Shown here piece after piece: positions 1-8,473 of a stretch of 64,000 nucleotides of DNA. The stretch spans positions 806,001 through 870,000 of the forward strand of contig NZ_CP141050.1 of assembly GCF_034627025.1 (NCBI RefSeq). Reading direction: 5' to 3'. The notes under the pieces are model-generated. The model was not told the DNA's origin and did no database searches. It was given only the letters and a program-made list of their open reading frames with translations. Each line of letters opens with the position of its first letter. Position 1 is the stretch's first letter. This DNA is from Microvirga lotononidis (GTDB taxonomy: Bacteria; Pseudomonadota; Alphaproteobacteria; Rhizobiales; Beijerinckiaceae). The position numbers and the translations under genes were made by a program.

Positions 1-567
1 TTCCCCCGTTCCAACAGCATTGTATGCCATCACCGTGTAGAGCAGGCTGTCGTGTTGCAGACCGCTCTTCCCACCGCCGCCTTTGTCGGTAGGATGTTTG
101 AGGCCGAGAGCATGACCGATTTCGTGCATGATGAGCTTGGCGCCGTGAATGCCCGCCGCTGCGCTCACGTCTGAGGTTGACGATATCCAGACATCCCCGC
201 CGCTTGGGTTGGATGAAGGATAGTAGCCATAGCCGCCTGAGATGTCCGGGCTTTTCACAAACCGGAGCTCGCCGACCTTACTGCTGGTTTCGGTGACTTG
301 GGAGAACTTGAGCCCCGAGACGTCAGACCACTGCTTGAGGGCATTCTTGATCCCGGCGACTTCCGTTTCGTTGTAGGTCTCGACTGCACGCTTCGTGTAA
401 ACGTACTTGGACACCTCTGGACGTGCCACGCTCCACGTCAATGTCACGCCCTTGCCGACATCGCCGCCCCACTTAACGCCATTGAGAAGTGTTTTGGCTT
501 TGCCAATCGCAGGAAACGCATCGCCATAAAAGGTCGCCGGAACGGTGTTGCGCTTAGGTGTTGCCAC
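1..567 (-). CDS. Metzincin (serralysin/matrixin-like) zinc metallopeptidase, 3' end beyond window
   Basis: This is the N-terminal 189 codons of a secreted-type zinc protease whose gene runs off the left edge. The deduced protein contains the zinc motif HEIGHALGLKH, matching HExxHxxGxxH, followed about 25 residues later by YTVMAYN, which fits a metzincin Met-turn. In the serralysin family the three histidines bind zinc and the glutamate is the catalytic base. I chose the GTG at 565-567 because AGGGG lies a few bases upstream and no in-frame ATG is seen. No classical signal peptide is visible, as expected if the unseen C-terminus carries RTX repeats for type I secretion; that part is inference. 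It lies downstream of the IalB-like and adhesin genes on the same strand. Confidence 0.8.
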   Translation of the reverse strand, partial: MATPKRNTVPATFYGDAFPAIGKAKTLLNGVKWGGDVGKGVTLTWSVARPEVSKYVYTKRAVETYNETEVAGIKNALKQWSDVSGLKFSQVTETSSKVGELRFVKSPDISGGYGYYPSSNPSGGDVWISSTSDVSAAAGIHGAKLIMHEIGHALGLKHPTDKGGGGKSGLQHDSLLYTVMAYNAVGTGE

Positions 568-601
568 GATCTTGCCCCTTACATTCAGCCTAGTATAGCA
601 G

Positions 602-621
602 GCGTTCTATTGCTAGAACGC
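602..621 (-). terminator. Small inverted repeat between two minus-strand genes
   Basis: The 8-bp arms GCGTTCTA and TAGAACGC flank a TTGC loop. The repeat sits just after the stop of the IalB-like gene and before the protease start. No T-run follows on the minus strand, so it may be a weak terminator, an mRNA-stabilising hairpin or a protein-binding site. Confidence 0.4.
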
Positions 622-628
622 TTGCCGG

Positions 629-1474
629 TCAGTTGACCCCATAGATCTTTTTCAGAGCGTCCGGCATGGGATCGTTCGTGCGCCGGATGGTCTCGAATTG
701 ACGGCTTGCCACCCTTTTCCGCTCCGGCTTGTTCGGCTTTGCAGCCGCCGCATGTGTCGAAGCCGTTTGGACGGCGGAAGGCTCATCCACCAGCGTATCG
801 AGAGCCGTCATGAAGCCTTTCATCGAGGCTGCAAGCTCAATCGTCTCAGAGCCGAGTGCATAGCGGAAGCGGATGTTGCTCGCACCCAGGATCAACTGTT
901 GCGCGGTCGTGTCGGCCGGAATGTAGAATTCACAGGTCGAACCGGAGCAGGCCCATTCCTCCTTGCCGAACTCACGGATGAAGCCACCGATCGCCAGTTG
1001 GACCTTGTTGGCCGGATTGGCCGCAGCCGGGAACGAGACGAGAAAGAACGGCTTCTTCTGTGAGGACTCGACCAGCTTCCACGTCAGCGCCCACTTGCCG
1101 CCAAGCCCTAGCTCTTGCTCAAGACGGCAGACGCGGCGGTTGCGGGACTCGATTTCGTCACAGGCCAGCCGCCAATCGCCATAGAAGCGTGACGACGACA
1201 CATAATCACCATCACTCACCGGCTCACCGGGAACAATGGCGCTCGCCAGCGCCAGCCGCGCCAGTGCAGGCGCGGCGGCTTGAGGAGCGGGAGCCGGAGA
1301 CGCCGGTTGCGCAGGCGCGGCCGGAGCCGGGGCTTGCGCCTGGGGCGCTTCCGCCTTCGCATCTGAGGGAACGAGCGGCTGTTGTGCCAGGGCCGCCGAT
1401 CCGATCAGGGTTATGGCGCTCACCGCCGTCAGCGCCAGGAGCCCGGCAAACTGGATCTTCGAGTAATCTTTCAT
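629..1474 (-). CDS. IalB-family (invasion-associated locus B) exported protein
   Basis: The 281-residue protein has a clear signal peptide (about residues 1-30, ending SAALAQ) and then an Ala/Pro-rich linker to about residue 75. An IalB-like domain follows, with FYGDWRLACD and four cysteines in two pairs (LAC..VCRLE and WACSGSTCEF) that probably form disulfides in the periplasm. IalB proteins of Bartonella and Brucella relatives are exported and linked to host-cell entry; many free-living alphaproteobacteria carry homologues of unknown role. The basic C-terminal tail (about residues 240-281) is unusual. The start lies 10 bp after the stop of the adhesin gene, suggesting an operon. The family call is firm; the role here is inferred. 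Confidence 0.85.
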   Translation of the reverse strand: MKDYSKIQFAGLLALTAVSAITLIGSAALAQQPLVPSDAKAEAPQAQAPAPAAPAQPASPAPAPQAAAPALARLALASAIVPGEPVSDGDYVSSSRFYGDWRLACDEIESRNRRVCRLEQELGLGGKWALTWKLVESSQKKPFFLVSFPAAANPANKVQLAIGGFIREFGKEEWACSGSTCEFYIPADTTAQQLILGASNIRFRYALGSETIELAASMKGFMTALDTLVDEPSAVQTASTHAAAAKPNKPERKRVASRQFETIRRTNDPMPDALKKIYGVN

Positions 1475-1484
1475 CGTCAGCCCC

Positions 1485-3329
1485 TTAGTTCAGCGTGAAG
1501 GACATTCCGCCCGCCACGCCCCATTCCCCGTCAGTCGTGCTTGCGGAAATGTTGTAGCGTGCAACGCCGTCGTCGCTGTTCCAGCCGACGCCGATCGCCA
1601 TGGCCGACGAGCCGCGCCAGTGACCGGCACCAGCCGCGACGCTGGCCTTGCCGGGACGCGGATCGTATCGGAGAGACCCCGTAGCAAGGCCGACCGCCGC
1701 CGCCGCCCTTGCCTCTTTGCGGACCTCCGCGACTTCGCCGGAGAGCGCACTGAAACGACGATCCACATACTCCTGCATCACGCTCATGCGGTTGTCGGTA
1801 TAGGTCTTCCCGCCCCCGGCCGCCGCCCGAAGCTGACGCAGGTTCACCGCGTCAAAGTCCTGTTGACCGTCCGCCACATTGCTGATCTGGACCGGCTTGC
1901 TCTTGTCGCCGCCGCGCAGAGTGACCCGGTTTCCTTTCGAGCCGTCCTCATTGCGGTCATACTTGATCGTGGCGTCATCGAGGGCGGCAATCGCGCCGCC
2001 CACGTTCCGGTACTCGCGATCCTGCACCTGATAGGTCGGCATCAGGACCGCGCCAGGGTCGGTTGCCCCCGCGACGGAGGCGACCGCCGATCTGCCGTTG
2101 ATCGTCTGTCCGTTGCCAGGACCGACAGCAGCTCCGCCACCGAGAGCAGCCGCCAGGGCGCGAAGCTGCGCCACGTTCGCGGCGTCGGTGTTTTCCGTGC
2201 CAGCCGCCACATTGGTAATCTGCCGCTCGGCGCCGGCCGCACCGACCGAAACGGAATTATCCCGATCTGTCTTGGAGCCGTCCCCGAGGGCGACCGAGTT
2301 GTTGTGCGAGGCCACCGAACCGGCACCCACGGACACCGTTTTGTCGCCGGTCGCTTGCGCGTCCGGGCCGTTGCTGTTGGTGCGGAAGTTGGTGATGCCC
2401 TTACCGGCATTCACATTGTTGATCCAGGTCGAATGCTGATCGACCGTGGTTATGATACTGGAAACCTTCGTCTCGACAGTCCCAAGCCGCGAGGAGTGAT
2501 CCGCCAGCAACGCGGTATGATCCGCCAGAACCGTTTCGGCCGCATCCAGGCGCGTCCCATGAGAGGCAACCGTTGTCTCCAGTCCGCCGATCCGGGTCTC
2601 ATGGTTGGCGAGCGTCTGGTTCTGAGCATCATTGACCGCTTCGACAGAGTTCAGGCGGTTATCCTGCTGAACGTTCTTCTGTTCGACCCCATCAAGGCGG
2701 GCATCTTGAACGGCGTTCTTGTTCTCTACATTGGTTAGGCGGTTGTCTTGCTGAACGTTCTTCTGTTCGACCACGGCAAGGCGGCTGTCCTGAGCATCGT
2801 TCTTATATTCGACCTCGGATATGCGGTTATCTTGCTCCCTGTTCTTCTGCTCGGCTGCGTCGATCCGGCCCTCGTGGTTGACGATGGTTTGGTTCTGAGC
2901 GGCGTTGACCGCCTCCACCGAGCCGAGCCGAGCCTCATGATTGTTGATCTGGTTCGTGATCGCGGGGTTGAGCCGGATCGGGCTTCCAGCCGTGCCGTTG
3001 CCGAGGATCGTTGAGCCGTCCGTTACAGGTAGATCGGGTTCTGCTCCACCGCTACCGTTACGGATGTTGTTGATCTGGTTCTGCAGGTTGGAGAGCGCGT
3101 TGTTGACCTCAGCTGCGCCGGCCCAAACGCCATACTCAAGGTTGGGCGTAGACGCCGAGGGAAGGCAGTTCGCCGATTGACCTGCGGAGATATCGTATTT
3201 GACGATACAGCCGGCTGAACCCTGTACCTTGGGGGCGGTTTGCGCGAGAGCGCCAGGGCTAACACCAGAAACGGCAATCGCGGCCGCAACGAGGGCCGCG
3301 ATGAAACGAGGGGGAGAGTGCAGGGACAT
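1485..3329 (-). CDS. Trimeric autotransporter adhesin (YadA-like)
   Basis: The 614-residue protein has a signal peptide (about 1-29) and a long coiled-coil stalk (about 75-310) built of near-identical 14-residue repeats of the type VEQKNVQQDNRL. A YadA-like head and neck follows, with VSVGAGS, NSVALGDGS and NVAQLRAL (about 320-400), then a second neck (FDAVNLRQLRAAAGG) and a C-terminal anchor of about 75 residues ending GGMSFTLN. In this family three chains form one outer-membrane barrel (type Vc secretion) and display a fibre that binds surfaces or host matrix. Having the stalk before the head is one of several known arrangements. It is the first gene of the minus-strand surface set. Ligand specificity cannot be read from the sequence. 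Confidence 0.9.
   Translation of the reverse strand: MSLHSPPRFIAALVAAAIAVSGVSPGALAQTAPKVQGSAGCIVKYDISAGQSANCLPSASTPNLEYGVWAGAAEVNNALSNLQNQINNIRNGSGGAEPDLPVTDGSTILGNGTAGSPIRLNPAITNQINNHEARLGSVEAVNAAQNQTIVNHEGRIDAAEQKNREQDNRISEVEYKNDAQDSRLAVVEQKNVQQDNRLTNVENKNAVQDARLDGVEQKNVQQDNRLNSVEAVNDAQNQTLANHETRIGGLETTVASHGTRLDAAETVLADHTALLADHSSRLGTVETKVSSIITTVDQHSTWINNVNAGKGITNFRTNSNGPDAQATGDKTVSVGAGSVASHNNSVALGDGSKTDRDNSVSVGAAGAERQITNVAAGTENTDAANVAQLRALAAALGGGAAVGPGNGQTINGRSAVASVAGATDPGAVLMPTYQVQDREYRNVGGAIAALDDATIKYDRNEDGSKGNRVTLRGGDKSKPVQISNVADGQQDFDAVNLRQLRAAAGGGKTYTDNRMSVMQEYVDRRFSALSGEVAEVRKEARAAAAVGLATGSLRYDPRPGKASVAAGAGHWRGSSAMAIGVGWNSDDGVARYNISASTTDGEWGVAGGMSFTLN
2640..2930 (-). repeat. In-gene DNA repeats encoding 14-residue stalk units
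   Basis: Several tandem units of about 42 bp, each containing GTTCTTCTGTTCGACC or a close variant on the plus strand, encode the coiled-coil repeats of the adhesin. Such repeats can expand or contract by slippage or recombination in steps of one unit without breaking the frame. Confidence 0.75.
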
Positions 3330-3427
3330 GAGGCTAGACCGCCATGAGAGAGGGATCGCTTTGAGGGAGGGAGCTATTCACAGATAGCTTTACGCAACTC
3401 GTAGTCTTGGAGGGGGTGTCGGGCGGC

Positions 3428-3757
3428 TCAATGCCGCCGTGCAGGATGGCGGCTGTCCTGCCACATGCAGGCTTGCGCGCCGATCAGCAGGTTCTCGACA
3501 ATGCTCTTGGGTTCGTCTGGATCAGAGACAGCCCCGGCTCTCTCGACCGTTTCGACCCACTGCTCCGCGATTTGCTCAACCTCATGGAAGGAAGAGCCCG
3601 AGCCGAGAGCCCACAGCAATCTACTGAAAGCACTCAGGGCGTCAGAGCCGGTCGATTTGGAAAGGGCCGAGCCCGTCATGCTCGCCTTGGTGAATTGATC
3701 CTCTGCGAGAGCGGAATCCGCTCGTACTATCGCGAGGCGCTGTGCCTGGCCATTCAT
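3428..3757 (-). CDS. Hypothetical protein
   Basis: A 109-residue reading frame starts at the ATG of MNGQAQRLAIVRAD and has no recognised domain. Its composition is mixed and soluble, with a predicted helical middle (FHEVEQIAEQWVETVERAG). It lies upstream of and on the same strand as the adhesin, with about 100 bp between them. An overlapping plus-strand frame exists, but its composition looks less protein-like. It could be a small regulator or simply unknown. Confidence 0.45.
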   Translation of the reverse strand: MNGQAQRLAIVRADSALAEDQFTKASMTGSALSKSTGSDALSAFSRLLWALGSGSSFHEVEQIAEQWVETVERAGAVSDPDEPKSIVENLLIGAQACMWQDSRHPARRH

Positions 3758-3948
3758 GATCTTACGTCGCCTGAAAACGATTGAACTGTGAAAGGCTTGC
3801 GTTCTCAGGACGATAGGCATTCGCCCCTAAAGACAGGGGGAAATCAATGCGCTACTACTTCCGCGCTCAACTTATGTAGAGCGTCTATGGATTCGTATCG
3901 ACGTGAACCGTTAGCAAACCTTAACGTCGCTCTAGAGGGAATTAAGAG

Positions 3949-4341
3949 GTGGTGCAAGGGCCCAGATCGCAATTCAAGGGCGAATCCCTTTCCCTCGTCC
4001 GTAAGGCCATCATTCGCATCGTGTTGGCAGACCTCCTTAGAGAAGAGTCTGGGGCCATGGCGGTGCAGCACGTGGGAATTCTGTGGATAATTTATGAGTA
4101 CTCGGATTCACAAGATCCGATTACCACTGCGAGATTGAAGTCACTAACCCAGATGACCTCAACTGCGATCATCAGGATTGCGGAGCGCCTAGAGAGTCTT
4201 GGCTTGATCAAACGCAGACTCGTCACTGCGAGCCACGGCCGAGGCCGTGCGTGGGAGTATCATCCGGCATTGCCCGACGATCTTATAGGCGAAGCCGTGA
4301 AGGGGATCCTCGCTGCGGGAACGCCACTTCCACCGCTCTAG
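3949..4341 (+). CDS. MarR-type winged-helix regulator-like protein
   Basis: This 130-residue protein has a winged-helix pattern like MarR proteins: a helix ending ILWIIYEYSDSQDPIT, a recognition segment LTQMTSTAIIRIAERLESLGLI, and a wing with a GRGRAWEYHP strand. A paralogue is encoded at 45185-45553 with the same core (LTSTALIALAKRLETLGLI and GKGRAWAYHPVLP). The GTG start follows GAGG. It probably binds DNA as a dimer, but neither operator nor ligand is visible. The neighbouring genes are divergent or unrelated, so its target is unknown. Confidence 0.65.
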   Translation: MVQGPRSQFKGESLSLVRKAIIRIVLADLLREESGAMAVQHVGILWIIYEYSDSQDPITTARLKSLTQMTSTAIIRIAERLESLGLIKRRLVTASHGRGRAWEYHPALPDDLIGEAVKGILAAGTPLPPL

Positions 4342-5228
4342 ACTTTGAGCAAGCGCGTATAGGCCTCTCATCGCCTCGATGGACCGCCAGCATCACCGTC
4401 AAAGACCGAGCCAAGAAATGAAGGCCGGAACAACCGCGCTGATATGTGTCTGCGCGAATATGGCACTGCGGTCTAGATCTTTACTCATCAAACGCCCTCT
4501 CGACCGGGATCCGAGGTGATGCGCTAGGCGCTAAAATTTGCTGTTAAACATGGTCACCTTGGCGCTTTCTTTATTTCCCTTATGCGTCTAGTTACCGGCA
4601 GCAACTGTGAAAGTTGTCCGGGAAGTGTGTGACCTAGACAGAACAGCAATTTTACCTCGCAGAGAGTGTACAGGTGCCGGGGAGCACCTACCCGGCCGCT
4701 GGCCGGTTCCCATCCACAGGTCAGGTGAATGTCGTTGTCGGTGCTCTTCATCCCTGCCTCGTTCTTCCTACACGTCTTGGCCACCCCTCTCGTCAGACAC
4801 GTGGCAAGATCCATGCGCGCCGCATCCGTGACGATTGAAGACGCGGTTGTAGCTGAACATCCAGATTCAGACCTTACTGCACCTGGCGCGTTGGAAACGC
4901 GACTTTCACGAAACCGACCTACGCGGCAGAAGTGGTGTCTCGGACCAACCCAGGAAGTGGGTTCCGGCCTTTCGCCAGAGTGGCGGCCAACCCCTCTTGC
5001 TCTTGTGAATCCCTATGCCGGCACCTTCGGTCCCGAAACCATCGCGGCCGGGAAATTTCCCCTGCCCTTCGGGCATTCCTCGCCATCAGGCTCCGCCTTG
5101 CAAATTTCCCTTTTGCTCAGGTGCACCGCTTCGCTCCGCCCCCTTGAACGGGGTTCAGGCCCGCCCGCGCCGTCATGGCCGGGTTTCATCGCAACGGGGT
5201 CTCAGCCCCACCTTAAAGGAAAAAGACC
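4342..5228. other. Intergenic region without a supported gene
   Basis: About 890 bp. Both strands have short open frames, but none has convincing composition, a ribosome site or a family match. The last 50 bp hold the ribosome site (AAAGGAAAAAG) of the SSB-like gene. I see no RNA gene. Confidence 0.5.
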
Positions 5229-5561
5229 ATGAGAAACGTCGCAAAGTTTGAGATCCGCGGTCAGGTTGTCCGCACCAACCAAGTCGGCAAGGCCCTGAAA
5301 GTCACCATCGCCGCCAACTACCAAGTGAAGGATGGCAACGAGTGGAAGGATGATCCGCACTACAACACCGTGACGATCTTCAATGAGCGGACGCAGAAGT
5401 ACATCGCGGACCATATCGGGACCGGCGATCTGGTCCAGGCCGAGGGCCGCCTTCGCCAGGGAAGCTTCGAGAAGAACGGCGAGACCGTCTATACCGTCGA
5501 TCTGATCTGCGACGACTTCTCCCGCCTGTCCCGAGCTTCCAGCAACCGCGAAGAGGGCTAA
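5229..5561 (+). CDS. SSB-family single-stranded DNA-binding protein (short form)
   Basis: The 110-residue OB-fold protein resembles SSB: an N-terminal strand FEIRGQVVRTNQVGKALKVTIAANY, a middle VTIFNERTQKYIADHIGTGDLVQAEGRL-type segment, and a closing strand TVDLICDDFSRL. SSB proteins bind single-stranded DNA during replication and repair. This one is shorter than housekeeping SSB (about 150-180 residues) and lacks the long acidic tail ending DDxPF that recruits partners. It therefore looks like an accessory or mobile-element SSB. AAAGGA lies about 8 bp before the ATG and a strong terminator follows. Confidence 0.8.
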   Translation: MRNVAKFEIRGQVVRTNQVGKALKVTIAANYQVKDGNEWKDDPHYNTVTIFNERTQKYIADHIGTGDLVQAEGRLRQGSFEKNGETVYTVDLICDDFSRLSRASSNREEG

Positions 5562-5568
5562 CGCCCTC

Positions 5569-5600
5569 AAAGAGCGGGGGCATCCCGCCCCCGCTCTTTT
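5569..5600 (+). terminator. Rho-independent terminator after the SSB-like gene
   Basis: A perfect 12-bp stem (AAAGAGCGGGGG with CCCCCGCTCTTT) and 7-nt loop end in TTTT, 8 bp after the stop codon. Confidence 0.9.
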
Positions 5601-5610
5601 CACCCCCTGA

Positions 5611-6081
5611 ATGGACGCTCCTATGTCGAGCCAAACCGCCGAAGTCCCGCGCAGCACGCCCCGAACAGTCGCCGTCGAGATGCGACTGTTGCCGGTCGAG
5701 TGGCGCGCGGTCCTGTTTGGACTCGGCTCATTTATCCTGGACCTGCAACACGCGGCCCAGGAGCTAGAAGAGGCAGAGGCAATCGCCCTGCCGACCCTCG
5801 CGACGACCCTCACCGCGTTTCATATGACGATCCGCACGACGCTTTCGCTCCGTGCTGCCATCGAAACCGCTCTCGAGCGCAATCAATCACCGCAGCGGTA
5901 CAATCGAGCAAAGGCCGGCACGGTGGGCCGCGTGGCGGTCCGCCACGCGTCTTTGAGCGTCCTTCCCTCGATTTTAGACGACGCCGCGCAGAAGCTCAGA
6001 GACACCGGCCACGCCGCGCAGGCCGAGGCCATGCGCGCCGTTTTTCACAAAGTCCAGCTTTGGATAGGAAGCAGGGGCTGA
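5611..6081 (+). CDS. Hypothetical helical protein
   Basis: A 156-residue soluble protein with no recognised family. It looks mostly helical: LPVEWRAVLFGLGSFILDLQ, then HAAQELEEAEAIALPTLATT, and a C-terminal amphipathic helix ending VFHKVQLWIGSRG. A second in-frame ATG (MSSQTAEV) five residues in is an alternative start. The IS110 element begins soon after its stop, so the original downstream neighbour may have been displaced. No function can be assigned. Confidence 0.5.
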   Translation: MDAPMSSQTAEVPRSTPRTVAVEMRLLPVEWRAVLFGLGSFILDLQHAAQELEEAEAIALPTLATTLTAFHMTIRTTLSLRAAIETALERNQSPQRYNRAKAGTVGRVAVRHASLSVLPSILDDAAQKLRDTGHAAQAEAMRAVFHKVQLWIGSRG

Positions 6082-6099
6082 CTCACTGGATGCGACGTT

Positions 6100-7440
6100 T
6101 CTAGGAGACGCAAATCAGTACCAACTGTAAGGTGCAATTGGGGGCGATGCAAGATTTGATGGGGTAGACGCCCCCCAACGGCCTCGGTGTGCCACAGTGG
6201 AGGTGTTGATGAGCACCACTTGAGGGAGGCGTCCATGGGAGAGGTTAGCACAATCGGGTTGGATCTGGCGAAGAATGTCTTTCAGGCTCATGGGGCTGAT
6301 GCATCGGGAGCGGTGCTGTTCCGCAAGAAGCTGCGGCGGCACCAGCTTCTCACCTTCTTTGCCGGCCAGAAGCCCTGCACGGTGGCGATGGAGGCCTGCA
6401 GCAGCTCGCATTACTGGGCACGTGAGATCGCAAAACTCGGTCATAGCGTCCGCCTGATCTCACCGGCTTACGTGAAACCGTTTGTGAAGCGGCAAAAGAA
6501 CGATGCGGCCGACGCCGAGGCGATCTGCGAGGCGGCCCAGCGCCCGACCATGCGCTTCGTGGCTCCGAAGAGTGAGCAGGCTCAAGCGGCGGCGGTTGTG
6601 TTCAGAGCCCGTGATCTCCTGGTGAAACAGCGGACCCAGATCATCAACGCCCTGCGCGGGCACTTGGCGGAGTTCGGGATTGTGGTGGCCAAAGGCCCAG
6701 CTCGTGTTCCGCAACTCGTGCGGGCTGTCGCGGATCCGGAGGAGCCAATCCCGGAGCTCGCCCGACCCATCCTCCAGATGCTGATCGAGACTCTCCGAGG
6801 CCTGGACGAGCAGGTCGCCCGTCTGGATGGTGAGATCGCCCAGCGGGCCAAGGAGGATGAGACGGCGCGTCGGCTGATGACCATTCCCGGGGTTGGTCCG
6901 GTGATTGCAGTGGCTCTGGCCGCACTGGCCCCACCAGCCGAAACGTTCAGGCGCGGGCGCGACTTTGCTGCCTGGGTCGGGCTTACGCCGTTGCAGCGCT
7001 CCACCGGCGGCAAGCAGAAGCTGGGTGCCACCTCGAAAATGGGCGAACGCACGCTACGCCGCCTGCTGATTATTGGGGCGAACACGATCTTGATCCGGGC
7101 TGCCCGCAACGGGGTGCCGGCTAGCTCGTGGCTTGCACGGATGATGGCGCGCAAGCCACCGATGCTGGTGCGGGTGGCACTCGCCAACAAGATGGCCCGC
7201 ATCGTCTGGGCGCTGCTGGCGCGAGGTGAGGTGCATCGGGCTCCGGCTGTGGGTGCGTAGGCACTCGCGGCCGCGAGGCTGTTGGGGCGCAGGAAGAGCG
7301 AAGGAGAGGTATGGCGCAACGGTCACTGAGACGGGATCAGACAAACCAGTTCAGGAACAGGCGCTTCGAGCGCGTAGATTTGATTGGGACCTGATCCGCG
7401 AACTCCCATCCGGGCCCGCGGCATGGGAACGGCCGCAGTT
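6100..7440 (+). mobile_element. IS110-family insertion sequence (ends approximate)
   Basis: It contains a full-length IS110-type transposase (6235-7260). IS110 elements usually lack terminal inverted repeats, so the ends cannot be read directly. The right non-coding tail reaches at least about 7430, because roughly 130 bp of it (from about 7303) recurs as a diverged remnant at 27330-27480. The left end lies somewhere between 6082 and 6234. Confidence 0.6.
6235..7260 (+). CDS. IS110-family transposase (DEDD), apparently intact
   Basis: The 341-residue transposase has the N-terminal RuvC-like DEDD domain with all expected acids: IGLDLAKNVF, VAMEACSSSH and NDAADAEAI. The C-terminal Transposase_20 domain has TIPGVGPVIA, FAAWVGLTP and the catalytic serine region QRSTGGKQKLG. 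IS110 enzymes move circular intermediates and insert without target duplication, guided in studied members by a bridge RNA from the non-coding ends. I chose the ATG at 6235 because GAGGGAGG precedes it; an upstream in-frame ATG adds 16 residues that do not fit the family. No stop or frameshift is seen, so it could be active. Confidence 0.9.
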   Translation: MGEVSTIGLDLAKNVFQAHGADASGAVLFRKKLRRHQLLTFFAGQKPCTVAMEACSSSHYWAREIAKLGHSVRLISPAYVKPFVKRQKNDAADAEAICEAAQRPTMRFVAPKSEQAQAAAVVFRARDLLVKQRTQIINALRGHLAEFGIVVAKGPARVPQLVRAVADPEEPIPELARPILQMLIETLRGLDEQVARLDGEIAQRAKEDETARRLMTIPGVGPVIAVALAALAPPAETFRRGRDFAAWVGLTPLQRSTGGKQKLGATSKMGERTLRRLLIIGANTILIRAARNGVPASSWLARMMARKPPMLVRVALANKMARIVWALLARGEVHRAPAVGA

Positions 7441-7858
7441 GAGGCCGCACACATGTCCGTATCTGACCTGCGCGTTGCACCAACCCGAAGATTCTTCTTG
7501 CGTCACGCGGGGCGTCTACACATGTTCCTGATTGAGCGCCGGCATAATTAACCAACGACAGCAACTTTCGAGAGAAGGTCGATCCCGCCGGCTTTGGTCC
7601 GCCGCATTTCCCGCCCGATAGCCGACCAGAACACGGCTGGGAGTTGCGGCGCACGCGGTATGCGCGCCCACAGTGTGAATCGGCGCCGAAGCTTTGACCC
7701 CTGCTTGGGGAAGCGCAAGGCCTTGGTTTAGCGACCCAACCCGGAAATCCGGCGGGGTTACGATCGACGCCGATAATGACCCCGCTGACGCTATGAATTC
7801 GGCAGCGAAACCGTGCACCTGATGACAGTCAGCTCAAGGATCAGTGTTCGGTGCTGAT
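7441..7858. other. Intergenic region between IS110 tail and truncated outer-membrane gene
   Basis: About 420 bp with no gene or structure that I can support. It may include flanking DNA rearranged when the IS arrived. Confidence 0.4.
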
Positions 7859-8320
7859 TCACACCCATGGGCCTTGGGTTGTCAGGATTACCGCTGCGGG
7901 ACCGGCTCCCCACTTCCGGGCGCCGAGGGCGTCATCGGTGGCGGTCGGCACGAGGAATGTCGGGCCGATGCCCCAGATGATCCCGTGGGTCGGCTTTGAG
8001 GGCGAGAGGAAGAGTGTGGGGTTCAGATCGCCGAGGCCGAACTCCCGGTCGCCGGTGACGGTGAGCGGCGGCTGGGAGATGACCGGCAGGACCCAGCGGG
8101 TGATCAGATTCCAGTCCTCGTTCAGATTGATCGGGATCACCGGCTGGATGTTGAGGATGTTCTGCTGCTGCTCATGTGGGCCGACACGGAAGTTGAGGTT
8201 GTTCTGGAACGGCACGCTGATCAGGTCGGCGACCGGGTTCTGCGCCTGCTTGGCGAGATCGCTGCTTCCGCCGTCCTCCGATCGTGCATCCGCGGATTGC
8301 ACCAGGAGAGCCATATTCAC
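7859..8320 (-). pseudogene. Truncated outer-membrane transporter-like protein (neuromedin-U-type family)
   Basis: The 153-codon frame matches the N-terminal half of a family of alphaproteobacterial outer-membrane proteins often annotated as neuromedin U or transporter. It has the characteristic start of the mature region (DLAKQAQNPVADLISVP, then QNILNIQPVIPINL). The family normally continues for another roughly 100-150 residues, but here the frame stops after ILTTQGPWV. The signal-peptide region is also damaged: a plausible MTVAVAASALL runs into a stop in another frame just upstream. It therefore looks decayed at both ends. The family name comes from memory of annotations, so treat it as moderate. 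Confidence 0.6.
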
Positions 8321-8473
8321 AACAGTGCAGAGGCTGCCACGGCGACGGTCATCCCTTCAGCTCGGATTGCGGCTCGTCCAGTCCCCATCGGAGTGCCCCT
8401 TGTATCTGTATCTGGCGCGGCAGGATCTCTTGCGTCTCTCAGTCGGGATCAGCCAACGCGGATCGATCGATGT

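Noticed and set aside
2640..2930. CRISPR-like spaced repeats
   Set aside because: The repeats have no unique spacers of constant length and lie inside the adhesin coding region in frame.
4554..4814. 86-codon minus-strand frame in the 4.3-5.2 kb spacer
   Set aside because: No ribosome site, no conserved pattern and poor composition.
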